Below, piece by piece: positions 59,104 through 64,000 of a stretch of 64,000 nucleotides of DNA (positions within the stretch are counted from its first letter, which is position 1; every line of letters starts with the position of its first letter). Position numbers and translations under genes: made by a program. Source of the DNA: Calycina herbarum (taxonomy: Eukaryota; Ascomycota; Leotiomycetes; Helotiales; Pezizellaceae); contig LLEY01000218.1 in NCBI GenBank assembly GCA_001414485.1, positions 1-64,000 of the forward strand. The letters run 5' to 3'. A model generated the notes under the pieces. It was not told where the DNA came from and did no database searches. It worked only from the letters and a program-made list of their open reading frames with translations.

Positions 59104-59713
59104 ATGGCTCCCACCAAGAACACAGGCGTGAAGAAAGTACTTCCCGCTAAGTCCAAGTCAGTTCGATGCGGCATCAAGAAGGAAAAGAATAAGCTCAATC
59201 AATCCAGTATGTCGGTTCCTCGGATTGAAAAGCGAAATGCTAATTGATGTAGCTGTCGCCGGCCGAACCAGATGTTCACTTCGACTTTCCAAGCTAGGCG
59301 AGCACTCAACAGTGAAGCAAGAAGACACCACAAATGCCGAGAATAAGTTCAACACCCGGGAAGTGAAGGAAGAGGACACCAAGACAGAAGTCAAGAAACA
59401 AGCGAAGAAGGAACCCAAGTACAAGGTTTCCAAGTCAACAACCAAAGTGTCAACCAAACAAACACGCAACGAAAAACCCAAAGGTCCAGTAAAGTTCAAG
59501 AGTCTGGAAATCGAAGAGGCAATGCAGGAGTTCGCTAATAAATCGCTCAAGCGTGATCTCAATTGTAAGTAATTTGTGTTTCCGTAAGAGCCATTGATTG
59601 AGTGTTGACTTATTATAGTGGCAGTGGAGGCGGCCCTCATGGTTGCTCGACATGCTGGTCGGAAGACGATTCAACTTGGAGATGTGCGTTTAGCTCGATT
59701 TTTTAGGGGATGA
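59104..59713 (+). CDS. Probable histone-fold protein, basic N-terminus
   Basis: Three exons, 169 aa: 59104-59206, 59253-59564, 59619-59713, introns 46 and 54 nt. About 110 residues are Lys/Thr/Ser-rich with alternating charges (KKVLPAKSKSVRCGIKKEK, VKKQAKKEPKYKVSKS). The C-terminal 55 residues look like a histone fold: an amphipathic helix IEEAMQEFANKSLKRDLN, a helix AVEAALMVARHAG, then RKTIQLGDVRLARF, which parallels the H4 end AKRKTVTAMDVVYAL and similar tails in CENP-S/T-type proteins. This would suggest a DNA-binding chromatin or kinetochore protein. Only the end of a fold is visible; helix 1 is short. It is not canonical H3 or H4. The 3' end is uncertain because another donor-like GTGCGT overlaps the last codons. 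Confidence 0.6.
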
Positions 59714-60460
59714 ATTATTTTTAGGAGTTGAATGGTTGGCTGGTGGTTTGGTTTCATTTAGGATTTAAAAAAAATATGCTTTCAATTGGGATGCTTAACC
59801 ATTAGGATAGGAAGGATTGAATGGAAGTTTTGCTGGGATTGATAGTGGGAATTTTGCTTCAAAGCAAGTTCATCCCGTACCGCAAAAAATTAACTTGGTA
59901 AATGGAAAAATATCTTATCTACAGCAATAATTCTCACGACTGCAATAAATGTTGTTTCGCGCCAAGTATAACACTCATTCTTAGATCATGAGAGCGTCTA
60001 GTCGAAACAAATGTGAGCCACACGTGTGTTCCTTCAATGATTTGGATGTCGTTCTCGAGTTTGGAATAAATATGAAACAATAAGGAATTTATGCTGTATA
60101 ATATGTAGCTGATACATTGTACATGTCCGCTGCCTGTTCTGTTCGCCCGTTCTCGAGTTTGGAATAAATATGAAACAATAAGGAATTTATGCTGTATAAT
60201 ATGTAGCTGATACATTGTACATGTCCGCTGCCTGTTCTGTTCGCCAATTCTTAATTACAACGAGTAGTGGTTTGTTTCGAGCTCCGTAATATGTACCATT
60301 GATCCCCATATATATACAAAAATCAACATGCCTCCAACTCCTCCGTTACACCAGATTAATATGTCTATCTATATCTTATGTTTCCCCGGCTCTATCCTGG
60401 TAATCCATATATATCTCGGCTCCTCATAACAAATAAAAATATGTAGGAAAAGATCGTCAT
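59714..60460. other. Intergenic
   Basis: AT-rich spacer without a gene, containing the 98-bp tandem duplication listed separately. Confidence 0.6.
60051..60246. repeat. 98-bp tandem duplication
   Basis: 60051-60148 is followed directly by a second copy, 60149-60246, identical except for the last base. The unit begins GTTCTCGAGTTTGG and ends CTGTTCGCC. Near-identity shows that it is very recent. Confidence 0.95.
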
Positions 60461-61899
60461 CTACTTTGGCAACTCCGGTCCGCCAAGACGCTTAAGCGGC
60501 TTCTCTTCATCCCTGTTCTTCTGTTCATCCACAGTGACATAGTGTACCAGGCTCTCCGTCATTCTTGCACACCAAGGATCCACATGTTTCGTCCATAGAT
60601 TGGCAACCGAGTATAAAATGACAAACCAAATTGGCAGAAAGAACCAGAACCGAACTCTTCCGGGGATCGGTAGATTTGGTGCTCGTTCGACGGCTCCGTC
60701 TTCGTGGATGATGTCTGCGGGAACTTTGAATCCGAAATACATCCATACTAGGACTGTACGTAGCATGTTTCCATGAAGCAAGTAAACTGCAAAGGAATTT
60801 TTTCCAAACCAGAGAAGGTATTTGTTGGAAAGGAGGGCTTTGAAGCCAGGTGAGAAATGGATTCCGAGGGCAATGAATTCAAGTCCGAGTCCGGAGTAAA
60901 AGCGTGGCGTTTCGCAGTCTTTTGGGAAAATATACAGGCTTGCCTGAAGCATGGAGTTGGACCATGGCATCCACTCAGGGTTATATTCAGGATACGAGGC
61001 AAGCAATAGTCCGATAAGGACGAGGACTGGCGAGAGGACCCGGGAGGTCCATTTTCGAGCTGCACACCATGCCGTGTGGCCTGGAGCTTGTGCGAGTTCT
61101 GAGAGGAAGGCACCGAAGAAAACTTGCATACCGAATGCAGCTGAAAAGTATTAGCGAGTTTTCCTCTCAAAAGGGGCGAAATGTCTTACAATCATTGCTT
61201 AGATAGAAATAAACGAATAAAGCGAGCTCCACCATCATCCGGTATCTTGTTTTGATATATGCAGTTGCAAACAACATCATATAAGCCATCATGCTACCAT
61301 TCAACAACGAGACCAGAGTCCATTGATTGGTGTCGTAACCGTCCCATTGTTTCGTCCATGTCGTCACGAGGTTCACAATCAAATCTTTGACAGCTTGTCC
61401 GATCCAAGGTGTCATATTTGGCGATGTGTAATTGAGCCACCAGCCTCCTGCTCTATTCCCAACTTCGTAAACACCGAATTGACAAATGAACCAGGAAATT
61501 GTCGTAGCAATCGTAGCTGGTAGCACAAGCCTCGGCACACGTCGAAAGGCGCTCCTCGAGATCCCAAGAAAGGCAGCTTCTTGTTGCCCAGCTCGGAATT
61601 GTCGGATTGGTTTTAGAGCACACACATATCCCGTCACAAGAGAGAAGATGGTGACTCCTATTCGACCTTGAAATAGAATTCGGATGATTGGGTATTGTGC
61701 TATCCGGGGTTTCATGCCCTCCTCTGAGGTCGGCTTAAATAAATCTTCGTCGAAGGCCCGGGCTAGGTGAGTGAAAACGACGAGTAGGGATGCAAAGCCA
61801 CGAAGGCCCTGAAATATTGTTAGTTGACTGTATGTGAGTGCTTGACTTCGTTCAAACACATACGTCCACCCACTTGACATTTTCGTGTCTGACACTCAT
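60461..61899 (-). CDS. Integral-membrane acyltransferase (acyltransferase 3 family)
   Basis: Three exons, 444 aa: 61864-61899, 61190-61808, 60461-61140, introns 55 and 49 nt. The 36-nt first exon ends KWVD and joins GLRGFASLLVVFTHLARAF, restoring the conserved DGLRGxAxxxVVxxH start of acyltransferase-3 proteins, with the catalytic-type His near residue 26. About ten spans follow, with GRIGVTIFSLVTGYV and WFGKNSFAVYLLHGNMLR matching other conserved blocks. The family moves acyl groups to sugars or small molecules across membranes; in filamentous fungi many members are uncharacterised. An in-frame ATG at 61880 would omit the conserved start, so the spliced model is preferred. Confidence 0.87.
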
Positions 61900-64000
61900 C
61901 CTCTTTTCCCTTGTGCTGCGACAGAGGTGCGTCACCCCCAATATGTTCCTGCAGTCTTTCTCGTCTCGGCCGAGTTCGGGTGTCGCCCAGCTCTTTCTAT
62001 AGATCCTACTTTATACGATATCGAAATGCAAAGCTCGGTACAATAAACGAATGTGAGAGTTGACTGTAAAGAAAGTGGGAGCGGACTGAAAGTTTGTAAC
62101 TAAAAAGACAAATGGAAGAATAAGTAGAAGAGTGAAAGGGGAGTGGGGCTCCTAGCAGTGTCCAGCCATTGCAGGGTTGGTAGAGTGCCACAAAAGGGCA
62201 ACCCCCTCGCTCGAGGGTCTACCTAGTCTGACTGGTATCAAGATCTTGACAGGCTGCGTTACGGTGAAATGAATGTTAAGCATGAATAATTTCTTGGGGG
62301 TACAAAAGCCGGTAGCTTGCTTCGCCTTTGGAATGGTCTCCGCCATCGAAACCTCGAGGAACCCACTCCCCAGTTAATATTTTTTCCGGATTTGTGGGAA
62401 TTATTATGGGAGATTTGAAGACCTGGCTTTGAGGCTTCGAAACCTTGGCTTGGTTGAAAAGCTCGTGCCTGCAAGAATGACAGCGGTCGATCGCATTTAG
62501 ATGACGTCTCCTGGGAGCATCTAGATGCTGGGAAGCCGCTAGTCAGAAAACCGGAAATATTTTAGTCGGCAAAGCGCTGAATACGGAAGGTCATGGGCAT
62601 GCAAGCCCACGCATGTGAAGTGACACCAACCAATTAGATTCCTCTGACTTCTAACATTCTTCACCTGCTGCACTTGAACACGAAGTAGTATCGCTAAGAT
62701 TGCCAAACCGCACCGCAGCCAATATCTAATCCGTGGGGTACACATGCATATGTGGCGCAACGGGGTCCGGTTGGTTGAGAAGAAGAAATCAGCCATACGG
62801 CGGCTGATGGGAATACGCATTTGTAACGGATCGATAGCATTTGTTGCTCGTGAAGGATGAATAACCTCTGTCCGTATCGAGGATTAAAGTTGCAAGGTCA
62901 TGTTCGGATTCCGAGAGAACCGGTCAATCTGCAGTCTGAGAGGCCCTTGTGGTTCGCTTCATAGGTACCCCTGAAATTCAACCGAGTGTGTGTCCAGCCA
63001 CCCGGGAAGCCGCTGGATACGGCATAGGTAGCTTATCAAAGAACAAAGCGGGGAACCCCCACTACCCCTGACCAAGTCTTTACCCATCTACGGACCGCGG
63101 ACGGAGGTATAGATTCGGAGGGGAGGGGAGATTCAACAATGACAATGTTTATTCAAAACCAACAATTTCCTTCTCGAAACGTTTGTTGCCAATTTTACTC
63201 GAGTAGACAACGATGTGGAGAACTTAAACTGCGGATATCAAAACCAAATTCACAAAATGTACAGGGGTTTATGATATGAGTAGATCGCCGCTTGGCGTCG
63301 ATATCTTACTCAGAGATACGGAGTACACGCACCGTTGACGAAACCGGACGCTAACCCATTCAATTTTCCGTAGACTGAACATCATTCCAACGGGGTGATG
63401 CAGTTCCCAACCACCTTTTGGAACTGGCGGTCACAAGCTGTTGGGGTTTCCTAGGTTGTACCCGAGTTCCATATTCTCGTTGATCGTTCACCACGTTGAA
63501 GGGGACACAAACGGTTACCGGCACTGAAAACTGGTGGCGTTGAATTTAGCGCCACCAAGAAATTGGCAGTGATTGGCATACATCAACAAATCCGTTTTAT
63601 CTGTCTACATCCAACTTCCACGCGTTGCCTTGTGCGGGTAAGAGCGAATGCGGGGATAACCCCGAACCCGAATGATGATTAACAATTGATCTTACGCATA
63701 AAGAAGATTGATTCGGTCTCGCGAGAATCCTTGCACCCGTAAGGGCAGAGTTACACAAGAGGCCGCAATGTCCAAATAAGCAGATAAGGGAACTACTGAT
63801 TATACTCCGTAACTTAGGGATGTCACCTAATTCTGAACCCGAAGGTCCACACTTCTCAGCGGCTATTCAAGCACTGCCCAAAGCGAGAACTGTACTTAGG
63901 CAAGCCAGGGTGAGATGCATTGAACGAAGGGCCGAACATTTGTAGTAAAATCCCTTAGCAAATACTTCCAGTAGGTGCTTGCAATTTGAGAGTCTTCTCC
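61900..64000. other. Terminal gene-free region
   Basis: No gene supported over 2.1 kb. A few short frames on the minus strand (62006-62820) have no motifs. The part after 63000 is of more even base composition and contains scattered TACGGAGTA-like words, which also occur near 1071, 43070 and 43410; it may include an old repeat or the flank of a gene beyond the window. Confidence 0.45.

Noticed and set aside
1..64000. Autonomous transposons, rRNA, CRISPR arrays
   Set aside because: No reverse transcriptase, integrase or transposase motifs, no rRNA-like sequence and no regularly spaced repeats with unique spacers were seen.

Overview
The window is nuclear DNA of a filamentous ascomycete (Pezizomycotina). 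Genes are interrupted by many 45-130 nt GT..AG introns with CTAAC/CTGAC-like branch points. Typical fungal families are present: a Zn2Cys6 regulator, DUF3328/UstYa, a fungal rhodopsin-type receptor, an OTT_1508-type deaminase, MFS and APC permeases. A class such as Leotiomycetes would fit, but that is an inference from general resemblance and not shown by the sequence. Exon-intron models were built by eye from splice signals, reading-frame continuity and family motifs; exon boundaries are given in each entry.

Layout. (1) 1.9-12.5 kb is a housekeeping block: FAN1 nuclease (-), U2AF large subunit (-), OGG1 glycosylase (+, divergent from U2AF across 231 bp) and a Nup37-like nucleoporin (-). (2) 13.8-20.6 kb: a DHA1-type MFS transporter, eIF2A and an initiator tRNA-Met. 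(3) 21.0-35.2 kb is an accessory stretch: deaminase-domain protein, second MFS transporter, GNAT acetyltransferase, a UstYa-type DUF3328 oxidase-family protein, two small secreted repeat proteins, a rhodopsin-type 7TM protein, and a caspase-like gene carrying a frameshift. (4) 36.9-48.3 kb: an APC/GABA-type permease, a Zn2Cys6/AflR-like regulator, a nitrate transporter with NirA and GATA sites upstream, and a His/Cys-rich hypothetical gene. (5) 50.1-62 kb: a broken small Cys-rich secreted protein gene, a secreted subtilase, a secreted/membrane hypothetical protein, dispersed and tandem repeats, a probable histone-fold protein and a membrane acyltransferase.

Two points stand out. First, a UstYa/DUF3328 gene is divergently paired with two paralogous signal-peptide proteins built from a PNTxxEIPDP repeat. 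This arrangement recalls fungal RiPP (dikaritin/ustiloxin-type) clusters but does not match a described product that I recognise; an MFS transporter and a GNAT enzyme lie next to it. Second, two introns in unrelated transporter genes 23 kb apart (15139-15265 and 38377-38501) are clearly homologous to each other, as expected for introner-like elements.

Several otherwise intact genes carry single-base lesions (a lost AG acceptor, a frameshift at a 7-base homopolymer, a frameshift plus an in-frame stop). These may be real decay or assembly errors. No transposase, reverse transcriptase, CRISPR array or rRNA was recognised.
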